A stretch of DNA of 35,124 nt from an uncultured Pelagibacteraceae bacterium (GCA_902560225.1 CACEKT010000009.1:1-35124); one strand, 5' to 3'. Positions 24,180 through 32,935 are shown, numbered from the stretch's first letter. Translations and numbers: made by a program. Notes: a model not told the origin generated them from the sequence alone.

Positions 24180-25653
24180 TTTAAAACATTATAAAATGTT
24201 TATTAATGGAGAATGGGTTTACTCCGAAAGTAAAAAAACTTTTGAAACTTTAAATCCAGAAAATAATAAACCTTGGGCAGTTGTTCCAGAGGCAAATGCA
24301 AAAGATGTTGATAAGGCAGTAAAAGCAGCCCAAGCTGCATTTGAAGGAGAATGGCCAAAATTACTTCCTAGAGAAAGAGCGAAATTTTTAAGAGCTATTG
24401 GTGATAAACTTAGAGATAACGCTGAACTACTTGGAAAAATTGAAACAATAGATACTGGAAAATTATTTAGAGAAACAAATAAGCAAGCTAACTATATAGC
24501 AGAGTATTATGATTACTATGCTGGATTAGCAGATAAAGTTGAAGGAACAGTTTTACCAATCGATAAACCAAATATTCAAGCAATTACTACACGTATTCCT
24601 ATTGGTGTAATAGCTGCAATAGTTCCATGGAACTCACAAATGTTTTTAACTGCTACAAAGTTAGCTCCAGCTCTTGCTATGGGTAACACAGTTGTAATTA
24701 AATGTTCAGAGTTAGCTCCTGCAGTTATGTTTGAGTTTGCAAAATTAATTGAAGAAACAGGTATTCCTAAAGGAGTTGTAAATGTAGTAACTGGATTTGG
24801 TGATCCATGTGGAAAAGCTTTAACAACGCACTCCTTAGTAGAAAAAGTTGCCTTTACCGGAGGACCAGAAACAGCAAGACATATAATTAGAAATTCTTCA
24901 GAGAATTTATCCGAAGTTAGCTTAGAATTAGGTGGGAAAAGTCCAGTCGCAGTATTTGATGATGCTAAGCAAGAAAATGCAATAAATGGTATTACAGCCG
25001 GAATCTTTGGAGCTAGTGGTCAAAGTTGTATTGCTGGTTCAAGGCTATATTTGCAAAAAGGAATTTATGATGAATTTTTAGATAAACTTTCAAAAAGAGC
25101 TGAAAAAATTAAAATTGGAACACCAATGGATCCAGATACTGAAATGGGGCCATTAAGTAATTTTAAGCAACTGGAAGTCATAGAAAAAAATATTAAGCTT
25201 ACAATTGAACAAGGTGGAAAAATAAAGTGTGGTGGAAAAAGACATTCATTTTCTAATGAAGGTTATTATTTCCCAGCAACAATAATTGAGTGTGATAATC
25301 ATAATTTACCCACAGCAGAAAACGAATTATTTGGTCCAGTTCTCTCTGTAATGAAATTCGATACCGAAGAAGAAGTCATAGAAAAAATGAATGATAATCA
25401 ATATGGATTATCATCAGGAGTTTACACAAGTGATCTAGCAAGAGGGTTAAGAGTGTCTAAAGCGATAAGAGCAGGTATTACTTTTGTAAATACTTATAGA
25501 TTAATTTCACCTTCAGCGCCATTTGGTGGAATTAAAGACAGTGGATATGGAAAAGAAGCCGGAATAGACTCTATTAAAGATTATACAAGAGTAAAAACCA
25601 CTTGGTATTATACATCTGACGAACCAACTTTGGATCCATTTTCAATAAGATAG
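24172..25653 (+). CDS. NAD(P)-dependent aldehyde dehydrogenase
   Basis: A 493-aa aldehyde dehydrogenase with a complete active site: Asn154 in VPWNSQ, Lys177 in VIKCSE, general base Glu252 in LELGGKSP and catalytic Cys286 in SGQSC. Length and the C-terminal SPSAPFGGIKDSGYG motif fit the betaine-aldehyde/succinate-semialdehyde/ALDH1-2 group. It oxidises an aldehyde to its acid and is the last gene of the monooxygenase block. I see no terminator in the 130 nt before the next gene. The substrate is unknown; a semialdehyde from ring or chain cleavage fits the neighbours. Confidence 0.93.
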   Translation: MSDLKHYKMFINGEWVYSESKKTFETLNPENNKPWAVVPEANAKDVDKAVKAAQAAFEGEWPKLLPRERAKFLRAIGDKLRDNAELLGKIETIDTGKLFRETNKQANYIAEYYDYYAGLADKVEGTVLPIDKPNIQAITTRIPIGVIAAIVPWNSQMFLTATKLAPALAMGNTVVIKCSELAPAVMFEFAKLIEETGIPKGVVNVVTGFGDPCGKALTTHSLVEKVAFTGGPETARHIIRNSSENLSEVSLELGGKSPVAVFDDAKQENAINGITAGIFGASGQSCIAGSRLYLQKGIYDEFLDKLSKRAEKIKIGTPMDPDTEMGPLSNFKQLEVIEKNIKLTIEQGGKIKCGGKRHSFSNEGYYFPATIIECDNHNLPTAENELFGPVLSVMKFDTEEEVIEKMNDNQYGLSSGVYTSDLARGLRVSKAIRAGITFVNTYRLISPSAPFGGIKDSGYGKEAGIDSIKDYTRVKTTWYYTSDEPTLDPFSIR

Positions 25654-25709
25654 ATATTTAAGGTTTAACAGTCACTCTGAAGTTATTCACTGCAGAAAAT
25701 AAGGTGATT

Positions 25710-25768
25710 TTGTCGTTGAATATTATGAATATTCATAATTTAATTATCTTTTTATAAATTGTTAACAA
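25710..25768 (+). promoter_or_regulatory. Promoter/operator region of the binding-protein gene
   Basis: TTGTCG (25710-25715) and CATAAT (25734-25739) form a -35/-10 pair with an 18-nt spacer. A perfect 18-bp palindrome ATTATGAATATTCATAAT (25722-25739) covers the -10 box, and a second perfect palindrome TTGTTAACAA lies at 25759-25768, just before the AGAGGAAG ribosome binding site of the gene starting at 25784. The first palindrome is well placed for a repressor. The regulator is unknown. Confidence 0.55.
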
Positions 25769-25783
25769 TCAAAGAGGAAGATA

Positions 25784-26965
25784 ATGAAAAAACTATTTAT
25801 CGCTGCGTTTATGTTTGTTTCTATTTTTGGAACAAAGGTAATGGCAGACATTAAAATGGGGATTATTTTAGGATTTACTGGTCCTATTGAATCTCTTACT
25901 CCTGCTATGGCTGCATCTGCAGAGCTTGCATTTAAAGAAGCTTCTGATTCAGGTTCGCTATTAGGTGGAAAAAAAATTGAACCAGTAAGAGCAGACTCAA
26001 CTTGTGTTGATTCAGCAGCAGCAACAGCAGCAGCTGAAGGATTAATATCAGGTGGTGTAGCTGCAATTATGGGAGCAGACTGTTCAGGTGTAACTGGTGC
26101 TATAGCATCAAATGTTGCTGTACCAAACGGTGTAGTGATGATTTCACCTTCAGCCACTTCTCCAGGATTAACAACTCTAGATGATAATGGGTTTTTCTTT
26201 AGAACTGCACCATCAGATGCTAGAGGAGGTCAAATCTTAGCAGACGTAACTAAAGATAGAAAAGTTAAAAGTGTAGCAATCACTTATACAAATAATGACT
26301 ATGGAAAAGGTTTGGCTGATGTTTATAAAGCTGCAGCTGAAGGTCATGGTATAAAAGTAACTGCGGTTACAGCACATGAAGATGGTAAAGCTGACTACTC
26401 ATCTGAAGTTGCAACACTAGCTTCTGCAGGTGGTGATGCTATGGTAGTAATTGGTTACCTTGACCAAGGTGGTAAAGGTATGATCCAAGCTGCTTTAGAC
26501 TCAGGTGCGTTTGATAAATTTGTTTTATCAGATGGTATGATTGGTCAATCACTTGTTGATGCTTTTGGAAAAGGTTTGAGTAAATCTTTTGGTACTATGC
26601 CAGGTTCAACTGGAAAAGGTGCTGGAGTATTTGCTGAAGTTGCAAAAGCTGGTGGTATAGATTCATCTGGACCTTACACAGGCGAGTCATACGATGCAGC
26701 GGCTTTAATAGTTTTAGCTATGCAAGCTGGTAATTCAGCTGACAGATCATCAATTGCTAAAAATGTAATGGATGTTGCTAATGCTCCTGGAACTAAAATT
26801 TATCCAGGTGAGCTTAAAAAAGGACTAGACTTACTAGCTAAAGGTAAAAAGATTAATTACGAAGGTGCAACCGGAGTAACTTTTACTAGCGTTGGTGAGG
26901 CGGAAGGTTCTTTCTTAGAGCAAGAAATCAAAGGCGGAAAATTTAAAACTAAAAAACAAAGGTAG
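25784..26965 (+). CDS. Periplasmic substrate-binding protein of a branched-chain-amino-acid-type ABC transporter
   Basis: A 393-aa type-1 periplasmic binding protein (Peripla_BP_6). The signal peptide is at residues 1-21 (MKKLFIAAFMF core, cleavage probably after VMA), and the mature protein opens with IKMGIILGFTGPIES and continues with LLGGKKIEPVRAD, as in LivJ/LivK-like proteins. The family also binds urea, amides and other small polar compounds, so the ligand is open. It has its own promoter region and a strong terminator, suggesting high expression as a monocistronic unit. The likely partner permease/ATPase genes (LivMHFG) lie just downstream on the opposite strand, with an MFS gene between. 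The coding sequence is richer in G and C than its neighbours, as expected for a highly expressed gene. Confidence 0.92.
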   Translation: MKKLFIAAFMFVSIFGTKVMADIKMGIILGFTGPIESLTPAMAASAELAFKEASDSGSLLGGKKIEPVRADSTCVDSAAATAAAEGLISGGVAAIMGADCSGVTGAIASNVAVPNGVVMISPSATSPGLTTLDDNGFFFRTAPSDARGGQILADVTKDRKVKSVAITYTNNDYGKGLADVYKAAAEGHGIKVTAVTAHEDGKADYSSEVATLASAGGDAMVVIGYLDQGGKGMIQAALDSGAFDKFVLSDGMIGQSLVDAFGKGLSKSFGTMPGSTGKGAGVFAEVAKAGGIDSSGPYTGESYDAAALIVLAMQAGNSADRSSIAKNVMDVANAPGTKIYPGELKKGLDLLAKGKKINYEGATGVTFTSVGEAEGSFLEQEIKGGKFKTKKQR

Positions 26966-26980
26966 TTAATATCTAATTTA

Positions 26981-27017
26981 AAACCTCAGCGGCTAAAAGC
27001 TGCTGGGGTTTTTTTTT
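26981..27017. terminator. Strong intrinsic terminator, probably bidirectional
   Basis: A 13-bp stem (arms 26981-26993 and 26999-27011, with two G-T pairs) closes a TAAAA loop and runs into nine T residues (27009-27017). It lies 15 nt after the binding-protein stop. The upstream arm starts with AAA (TTT on the other strand), so it may also terminate transcription from the convergent MFS gene, whose stop codon overlaps the T tract. Confidence 0.92.
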
Positions 27018-28179
27018 ATTTTTTACTTAAAATTTCTGCTCTTAAAGTTGTTAAAACAATTAAAATCATAAGTGGAATACATATAAGATTCATTGTTTTC
27101 CAATTCGTAAGAACAATTAAAATTCCAGCTGATAGACTGCCTACGGCATGAACAGAATAAACAATAAAATCGTTTAAGCCTTGAGCTCTAAATTTTTCAT
27201 CTTCTTTATAAGTTAAAACAAGTAAACTTGTTCCAGATATAAATAAAAAATTCCAACCTAAACCTAAGAAAATTAAGGCAAACATATAATTATAAAAAGT
27301 CTGGTCAAAAAAGCTTGCTACTATAGTTATGCTATAAAGAAATACCCCAGCATACATTATGTTACTATGTCCAAATTTTTTAATCAAAATACCTGTAATC
27401 AAAGATGGTAAAAACATTGCTACAACATGAAATTGTATAACTAGACCTGTTTTACTAAGACTCATTTTTTCCATTACATGCATACTTAATGGGGTTGCTG
27501 TCATCAAAAATGTCATAATCGCATATCCAAAAGCTGAAGCCACTAGAGCTTGTAAAAACCTAGGTTGAGAAATTAATTCTAAACGACTTCGTCCTGAATA
27601 TTTTATATTAGTTTCTAATTTTGATATATTTTCATAAAACAAAAAGAAAATAGCTGGTATAAGTGTTAAAATTCCAAGAGATAAATAAGAACCAACATAT
27701 AAATGTTCACTAACTATATCTTTTGAATAGTTTGCAATTCCTGGTCCTATAAACGCTGAAACAATTCCACCTAATAAAATTATTGAAATTGCTTTTGGTA
27801 TTTTATTTTTTTCAACACTTTCAGCTGCTGCAAAACGATATTGATGTGTAAAAGACATCCCAACACCAAGAAAAAAATTTGCAAAACAAAATAAAAAAAA
27901 ATTCTGCTCCATTATTGAATAGGCTGCTAGTATACAAACTAAAAAATTTCCAATTGAAGCTAAAATAAAACCTGCTTTTCTTCCGATTAAACTCATAATT
28001 TTTGTTGCTAAAATTGCACCTATTGCAATACCAACTACTGATATCGACATTGGTAAAGTAGAGAGTGATATGACAGGGCTAATTTGAGATCCAATAATTC
28101 CACTTAAAAATACTGTTACAGGTGCTGCAGTAAAACTAAATATTTGGCTTAATGCTAAAATTAAAAGATTTTTGTTCAT
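27016..28179 (-). CDS. Major facilitator superfamily (MFS) transporter
   Basis: A 387-aa protein with about twelve hydrophobic segments. The loop between segments 2 and 3 has the MFS A-motif in reduced form (KIMSLIGRKAGFILASIG), with its basic Gly-Arg-Lys turn. The family is large; the ligand and direction cannot be read. The gene is the last of the - strand Liv run, and its start overlaps the stop of a putative 22-aa ORF by one base. Its end runs into the bidirectional terminator. It could export or import a metabolite related to the Liv substrate. Confidence 0.86.
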   Translation of the reverse strand: MNKNLLILALSQIFSFTAAPVTVFLSGIIGSQISPVISLSTLPMSISVVGIAIGAILATKIMSLIGRKAGFILASIGNFLVCILAAYSIMEQNFFLFCFANFFLGVGMSFTHQYRFAAAESVEKNKIPKAISIILLGGIVSAFIGPGIANYSKDIVSEHLYVGSYLSLGILTLIPAIFFLFYENISKLETNIKYSGRSRLELISQPRFLQALVASAFGYAIMTFLMTATPLSMHVMEKMSLSKTGLVIQFHVVAMFLPSLITGILIKKFGHSNIMYAGVFLYSITIVASFFDQTFYNYMFALIFLGLGWNFLFISGTSLLVLTYKEDEKFRAQGLNDFIVYSVHAVGSLSAGILIVLTNWKTMNLICIPLMILIVLTTLRAEILSKK

Positions 28180-28247
28180 TAAAACATATACTTATCAGCC
28201 ATATACATGGCCCAAGCGAATGCTGCACCTAATATAATATATTTCAT
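28179..28247 (-). CDS. Possible 22-residue hydrophobic peptide between LivM and MFS genes
   Basis: An ATG at 28247, 7 nt after the LivM stop, opens a 22-codon frame with residues MKYIILGAAFAWAMYMADKY followed by MF, ending in TAA that overlaps the MFS ATG (TAATG, 28179). It fills the otherwise odd 75-nt gap exactly and is coupled at its 3' end. It could be a small membrane peptide acting on the transporter, or a leader that keeps ribosomes running into the MFS gene. No Shine-Dalgarno sequence is visible. Function is unknown; conservation would decide. Confidence 0.45.
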   Translation of the reverse strand: MKYIILGAAFAWAMYMADKYMF

Positions 28248-28254
28248 AATATAA

Positions 28255-29625
28255 TTATTTTATTTCTATTTTTTCGGGAAGTATACCTTTTGGTCGATAC
28301 CTCATAATTAATAAAAGTCCAAGACCCATCATTAAATATCTAAAATATGGAACACTTTCAATTAAATGAATTTTCAAAGCATGGGTATCTGGCATTCCAG
28401 CTGTAAACATATTTATCATGAATAATGCCATAGGAGCAGCCTCTATCCATAAAAACCAGACAGCAAATCCACCTAAAATAGCACCAAAATTATTTCCACT
28501 TCCTCCAACAATTACCATAACCCAAATAAGAAATGTATATCTCATTGGTCTATAACTTCCTGGTGTAAACAAACCATCTTGAGTTACTAACATTGCTCCA
28601 GCTATTCCTACAATTGCAGATCCTAATATGAAAATTAATAAATGTTGCTTAACAACATTTTTTCCCATTGCATTTGCAGCCTCTTCATTGTCCCTTATAG
28701 CTCTCATCATTCTGCCCCAAGGTGAATAAAGTGCTTTTTGAGTAAGTATTAAAAGTATTATAACCACAGTTAAAAATAGTCCAGAATAACAAAGTTTAAC
28801 AAATACAGATGAACCTTCTATAACTAATTGATTAAGTGCAGTTTGCCTATCTGCTAAGTTAGAAATTAAATTTAATTTTCCTATATTAAAATTTTCAACT
28901 AAATTAATAAACCATTCTGTAGATTGAAGATTAACCTCATAGGGCGCTGGTCTTTTCAAGCCTATAACATTTTTAACCCCTCTAGTTAACCAATCTTCAT
29001 GTTTAATTATTGCTATAACAATTTCTGATATAAGCAATGTTGCGATTGCTAGATAGTCGGCTCTTAAGCCTAAAGCTACTTTTCCAACTATAAAAGCTAA
29101 TCCACCCGCAAAGAAAGCTCCAACTACCCAAGAAAAAACTATTGGCAATCCAAGACCACCTAAAAAACCAGTTTTTGCTGGATTGACTCCTTCGATTGCT
29201 TCTATGCCAGGTTCAGCTGTCACTCTAATGATTATAATTCCTGCAATAATAATTCCTGCAATCCCATAGGTTCTTAACTTTGATTTTGCAAAATTTTTTA
29301 AAATAAATCGAATAACAAATATCATTGCAATAATTAGCCATAAACACATCAAGATATCAAAGCCCCCAGCACGCCAAGCTTCTTGAACTGGATCAACTGA
29401 TATCAGTACTGCTGCTAGTCCTCCAAGAGCTGTATATCCCATAATTCCAAAGTTAATTAAACCTGCATATCCCCATTGGATGTTAGCCCCCATTGTCATT
29501 ACTGCAGAAATTAAACACATGTTAAATATTGATAATGCAATGTTCCAAGATTGAAAAACACCAACTAAGATTATCAAAACTAACATGATGCTATAGGCGG
29601 CAATTACATTTAGATTTTTTCTCAC
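28255..29625 (-). CDS. livM: Branched-chain amino acid-type ABC transporter permease (LivM)
   Basis: A 456-aa permease of the LivM family with about ten to eleven membrane segments. Recognisable parts are the N-terminal SIFNMCLISAVMTMGANIQWG..GLINFGIMGY region, LRADYLAIATLLISEI in the middle and the C-terminal VIVGGSGNNFGAILGG. It is longer than many LivM proteins owing to an extra segment and loop around residues 105-165 and a soluble insert near 210-270. It forms the inner-membrane channel with LivH and overlaps the LivH end by 4 nt (ATGA). Ligand not determined. Confidence 0.92.
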   Translation of the reverse strand: MRKNLNVIAAYSIMLVLIILVGVFQSWNIALSIFNMCLISAVMTMGANIQWGYAGLINFGIMGYTALGGLAAVLISVDPVQEAWRAGGFDILMCLWLIIAMIFVIRFILKNFAKSKLRTYGIAGIIIAGIIIIRVTAEPGIEAIEGVNPAKTGFLGGLGLPIVFSWVVGAFFAGGLAFIVGKVALGLRADYLAIATLLISEIVIAIIKHEDWLTRGVKNVIGLKRPAPYEVNLQSTEWFINLVENFNIGKLNLISNLADRQTALNQLVIEGSSVFVKLCYSGLFLTVVIILLILTQKALYSPWGRMMRAIRDNEEAANAMGKNVVKQHLLIFILGSAIVGIAGAMLVTQDGLFTPGSYRPMRYTFLIWVMVIVGGSGNNFGAILGGFAVWFLWIEAAPMALFMINMFTAGMPDTHALKIHLIESVPYFRYLMMGLGLLLIMRYRPKGILPEKIEIK

Positions 29626-30632
29626 AATACTTTTCCTTTAAATATTCCGGAAGGTCGATACAATAGTACTATTACTAATATAGAGAATGATACCGCAAAT
29701 TTATAATCAGTTGAAAGCAATTGAACTAATGTTTCTGGCTCCATACTTTCTGGTAAAATATACATAAAAAATTTTTTGTAAGCATAAGTTAAAAATATTT
29801 CTGAAAATGCAATAACATAGCCGCCCAAGAAAGCTCCAAACGGATTTCCAATACCTCCAACTATTGCAGCTGCAAATATTGGAAGCATATTATTAAAATA
29901 AGTAAATGGTTTAAAGCTTTTATCCAATCCATATAAAACTCCACCTATTGTTGCTAAAATTGCAGCAATTATCCAGGTAATCATAACTATTTTTTTTGGA
30001 TCAATTCCTGATAATAGTGCCAAATCTTCATTATCAGAATAAGCTTTCATGCTTTTTCCTGTCTTAGTTTTATTTAAAAACCAAAACAATATTGAAACAA
30101 GTATGATAGTAACAAATACGGTTATTACTTGAGTTGATTTTATAGCTAGGCCTTCATTTAGTCCTGTCATTTCCTTAAATTCTCCAGCTTTAACAATAAA
30201 CTTTTGCCCATCAAAAAATCTTCTATCTGCTGGTCCAATTATAATTCTAACTACTGCTTGGGTTACAAACATTACGCCAATACTTACCATCGCTAATTGA
30301 ACAGGTGGACTTTTTTGAACTCTATAATATTTGAAAACAAATTTATCTATCAAAAGCATATACAAAGCCATAAAGACTACTGCAAAAGGAATAGCTATTA
30401 ATGCCGTTGGTAATAAACCTAGTGAAATCCCTAAAGATTGAAAATACCAAGTGAATAATATTGCAACCATTGTTCCAAAAGACATCATGTCCCCAGTTGC
30501 AAAATTTGCAAATCTTAAAATTCCATAAATTAAAGTTACAAAAATTGCACCTAACGCTAATTGTGATCCGTAGGCTAAAGCTGGAACAAAAATATAATTT
30601 AATAAAAGTATGATAGCATTTAAAATATCCAT
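29622..30632 (-). CDS. livH: Branched-chain amino acid-type ABC transporter permease (LivH)
   Basis: A 336-aa LivH-family permease with about eight to nine membrane segments. Family motifs are LALGAIFVTLIYGILRFANFATGDMMSFG (key residues Gly-Ile-Leu-Arg-Phe-Ala-Asn-Phe-Ala near residues 36-45), GKSMKAYSDNEDLALLSGIDP and the C-terminal AAIVGGIGNPFGAFLGGYVIAF. It pairs with LivM. The gene starts one base after the LivF stop and overlaps LivM by 4 nt, all signs of one operon. A soluble insert of ~30 residues (PADRRFFDGQKFIVKAGEF) follows the fourth segment. Confidence 0.92.
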   Translation of the reverse strand: MDILNAIILLLNYIFVPALAYGSQLALGAIFVTLIYGILRFANFATGDMMSFGTMVAILFTWYFQSLGISLGLLPTALIAIPFAVVFMALYMLLIDKFVFKYYRVQKSPPVQLAMVSIGVMFVTQAVVRIIIGPADRRFFDGQKFIVKAGEFKEMTGLNEGLAIKSTQVITVFVTIILVSILFWFLNKTKTGKSMKAYSDNEDLALLSGIDPKKIVMITWIIAAILATIGGVLYGLDKSFKPFTYFNNMLPIFAAAIVGGIGNPFGAFLGGYVIAFSEIFLTYAYKKFFMYILPESMEPETLVQLLSTDYKFAVSFSILVIVLLYRPSGIFKGKVL

Positions 30633-30633
30633 A

Positions 30634-31341
30634 CTATCCTCCTAAAAAAGAGCTTCTTACTCTTGGATCATTTAATAATTCTTTTCCTGTACCTGAATAG
30701 CGGTTTTCACCAGTAACTAAGACATAACCTCTATCTGATATACTTAAAGCTTGTTTAGCATTTTGTTCTACCATTAAAATTGCAACATTGGTTTTTTTTA
30801 CTTTTACTATATGGTCAAATAATTCATCCATAACAATCGGCGAAACACCAGCGGTAGGCTCATCTAACATCAAAACAGCTGGTTTAATCATTAAAGCTCT
30901 TCCCAATGCAACCTGCTGTCTTTGTCCACCTGATAATTCACCTACTATTTGGTTTCTTTTTTCCTTTAGAATTGGAAATAAAATATAAATTTCTTCTATA
31001 ACATCTTTAATTTCATTGCTCATAAGAAATGCGCCCATTTCTAAATTTTCTTCAACTGTCATTCCTGAAAAAACATTTTTTGTTTGTGGCACAAATGAAA
31101 TTCCTTCTTTTACTCTATCTTGGGGTGATAATTTTGAAATATCTTTACCGTCAATAATGATTGATCCAGATTTTAGATTAAGAAGTCCCAACATCGCTTT
31201 CATTGCTGTTGATTTGCCTGCTCCATTAGGTCCAAGGATTGAAACAATCTCACCTTTATTAACATTCACTGTACAGGAACTAATAATATCTGGACCATTT
31301 CCATAACCACCTGTCATACTATTACCTTCAAAAAATGCCAT
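30634..31341 (-). CDS. livF: ABC transporter ATP-binding protein (LivF)
   Basis: A 235-aa ATPase with Walker A GPNGAGKST (37-45), signature LSGGQ (136-140), Walker B VLMLDEP (156-162) and the LivF-type switch region ILMVEQN, where Gln replaces His as is normal for this subfamily. It ends in RSSFLGG. It powers LivHM together with LivG. Its ATG overlaps the LivG stop by one base. A second LivF-like gene starts the - strand cluster at the right edge of the window, so two such transporters are present. Confidence 0.94.
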   Translation of the reverse strand: MAFFEGNSMTGGYGNGPDIISSCTVNVNKGEIVSILGPNGAGKSTAMKAMLGLLNLKSGSIIIDGKDISKLSPQDRVKEGISFVPQTKNVFSGMTVEENLEMGAFLMSNEIKDVIEEIYILFPILKEKRNQIVGELSGGQRQQVALGRALMIKPAVLMLDEPTAGVSPIVMDELFDHIVKVKKTNVAILMVEQNAKQALSISDRGYVLVTGENRYSGTGKELLNDPRVRSSFLGG

Positions 31342-32129
31342 TAGACAACATCCTTAATTTTTGAACCTCTACCTAAATAACTTTCAATTACCCTCTCATC
31401 TTTTTTCGCATCTTCAACAGATCCTTCAAATAAAACTGAGCCTTCTGCCATAACAATCACTGGATCACATAATCTTCCAATAAAATCCATATCATGCTCT
31501 ATCATACAAAATGTATAACCTTTTTCTTTATTTAACTTTTCTATTGCAGTTCCAAGATCTTTAAGAAGTGTACGATTAACACCAGCTCCAACCTCATCAA
31601 GAAGTACTAATTTAGCATCTACCATCATAGTTCTTCCAAGCTCAAGTAATTTTTTTTGTCCGCCAGACAAGTTTCCAGCTAATTCGTTTGATAAATGACT
31701 TAAATTTAAAAAATCTACAACTTCTTTTGCTTTTTCTTTTAATATAGTTTCTTCTTCAGCTATTAATTTTGGTTTGAGTAACGCTTGCATTAATTTTTCA
31801 CCAGACTGATTTCCAGGAACCATCATTAAATTTTCCAAAACTGATAAATTTGTAAACTCATGTGCAATTTGAAAAGTTCTAAGTAACCCTTTTGAAAATA
31901 ATTCATAAGAAGGAACATCGGTAATATTCTCTTCATCAAAAACTACTACCCCACTAGAAGATTTTAAATTACCAGCAATCAAATTAAATAAAGTAGTTTT
32001 ACCAGATCCATTTGGTCCAATGATACCAGTTATAGTTCCTCTTTTGACATTTAAAGAACAATCGGACACGGCTGCTAAACCACCAAAATATTTTGATAAA
32101 TTATTTATTTTTAAAATATTTTCAGACAT
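31341..32129 (-). CDS. livG: ABC transporter ATP-binding protein (LivG)
   Basis: A 262-aa ATPase with Walker A GPNGSGKTT (38-46), signature LSGGQ (154-158), Walker B LVLLDE (174-179) and switch His212 in MIEHDMD, the LivG pattern. After Walker B it reads DEVGAG where most LivG proteins have DEPxAG; Pro to Val is a small departure that also occurs in some urea- or amide-type transporters as I recall, so it should not be over-read. It works with LivF, LivH and LivM. It is the first Liv gene of this run, 5 nt after the P5C-reductase-like gene. Confidence 0.93.
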   Translation of the reverse strand: MSENILKINNLSKYFGGLAAVSDCSLNVKRGTITGIIGPNGSGKTTLFNLIAGNLKSSSGVVVFDEENITDVPSYELFSKGLLRTFQIAHEFTNLSVLENLMMVPGNQSGEKLMQALLKPKLIAEEETILKEKAKEVVDFLNLSHLSNELAGNLSGGQKKLLELGRTMMVDAKLVLLDEVGAGVNRTLLKDLGTAIEKLNKEKGYTFCMIEHDMDFIGRLCDPVIVMAEGSVLFEGSVEDAKKDERVIESYLGRGSKIKDVV

Positions 32130-32134
32130 GTGAT

Positions 32135-32902
32135 TTATTTACTTAGTCTTTTATGAATACTATTTAACGTTTTTTCTAACGATTTATAAAAACCAGCTTT
32201 AGTTAATTCTTTAACACCTTGTTCGTTAAGACCTTTTGGTGTTTGAGATTCTCTTACTAAATATTTTAAATCTTCTTTAGAATTTACAACTGCATCTTCA
32301 GACAAAGCTAAAAATAAAGATGTAATATATTTTTGAGCATTATCTTTTTTTACCCCATGTTTGACCAACCAATCAGTCATCACTCTCAATAATTCGTAAA
32401 AAGGTGCCATCATTCCAGAAGTAGACCAAAAATTAATAGAAGATTTTTCTTTTTCAATTTCCACAGTTGTTCCTAATTGATTAAAGAAACTTTTTACTTT
32501 TGAATTAGGTGGGCAAATAGGTACTGGTCCTTTTTTTAGTGATATTGGAGGTAACGGTATCGCTCTCACAATTTTTGCTTTTACTTTAATAGCTTTTTTT
32601 AATTTAGATAATGTAATTGTCGAAATGAAACTAATAATCGTTTGTTTTGATTTAAATTTTAAATCTTTAATAATTTTCTCACCTACCGTCGGTGTAACTG
32701 ATAAAAATATCCAATCACATTTATCGACTATCTGCTGATTATTTTTTGAGATAACTATATTTTTAAATTTTTTTTTAAGAACTTGAGAAATTTTTCTGTT
32801 TCTTGAGGATATAAATATTTTCTTATATTTAATTTTAGATTTACAGATTCCAGTGATTACTGAAGATGCTATTTTTCCTGTGCCAATAAATCCTAAATTC
32901 AT
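32135..32902 (-). CDS. Divergent pyrroline-5-carboxylate reductase-like NAD(P)-binding protein
   Basis: A 255-aa protein with the ProC layout: N-terminal Rossmann motif GFIGTGKIASSVITG (4-18), the central FLSVTP stretch and an all-helical C-terminal half. Two substrate-site signatures have drifted: the usual RAMPNTP reads RAIPLPP (113-119), and the usual SPGGTT reads TPKGLN (221-226). The enzyme may therefore reduce a different cyclic imine, or have another role. It lies between CsiD and the Liv transporter genes, in keeping with amino-acid metabolism. I would not name it proC. Confidence 0.75.
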   Translation of the reverse strand: MNLGFIGTGKIASSVITGICKSKIKYKKIFISSRNRKISQVLKKKFKNIVISKNNQQIVDKCDWIFLSVTPTVGEKIIKDLKFKSKQTIISFISTITLSKLKKAIKVKAKIVRAIPLPPISLKKGPVPICPPNSKVKSFFNQLGTTVEIEKEKSSINFWSTSGMMAPFYELLRVMTDWLVKHGVKKDNAQKYITSLFLALSEDAVVNSKEDLKYLVRESQTPKGLNEQGVKELTKAGFYKSLEKTLNSIHKRLSK

Positions 32903-32935
32903 AAATTTTGATTACTTTATATTGATTATATTGAA

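Noticed and set aside
26008..26038. GCA/CAG trinucleotide repeat
   Set aside because: It is coding sequence for an Ala-rich helix of the binding protein with normal codon use, not a microsatellite of note.
25762..26157. 131-aa - strand frame opposite the binding protein
   Set aside because: Ala/Pro/Ile-rich shadow of the signal-peptide and Ala-rich region of a clear periplasmic protein.
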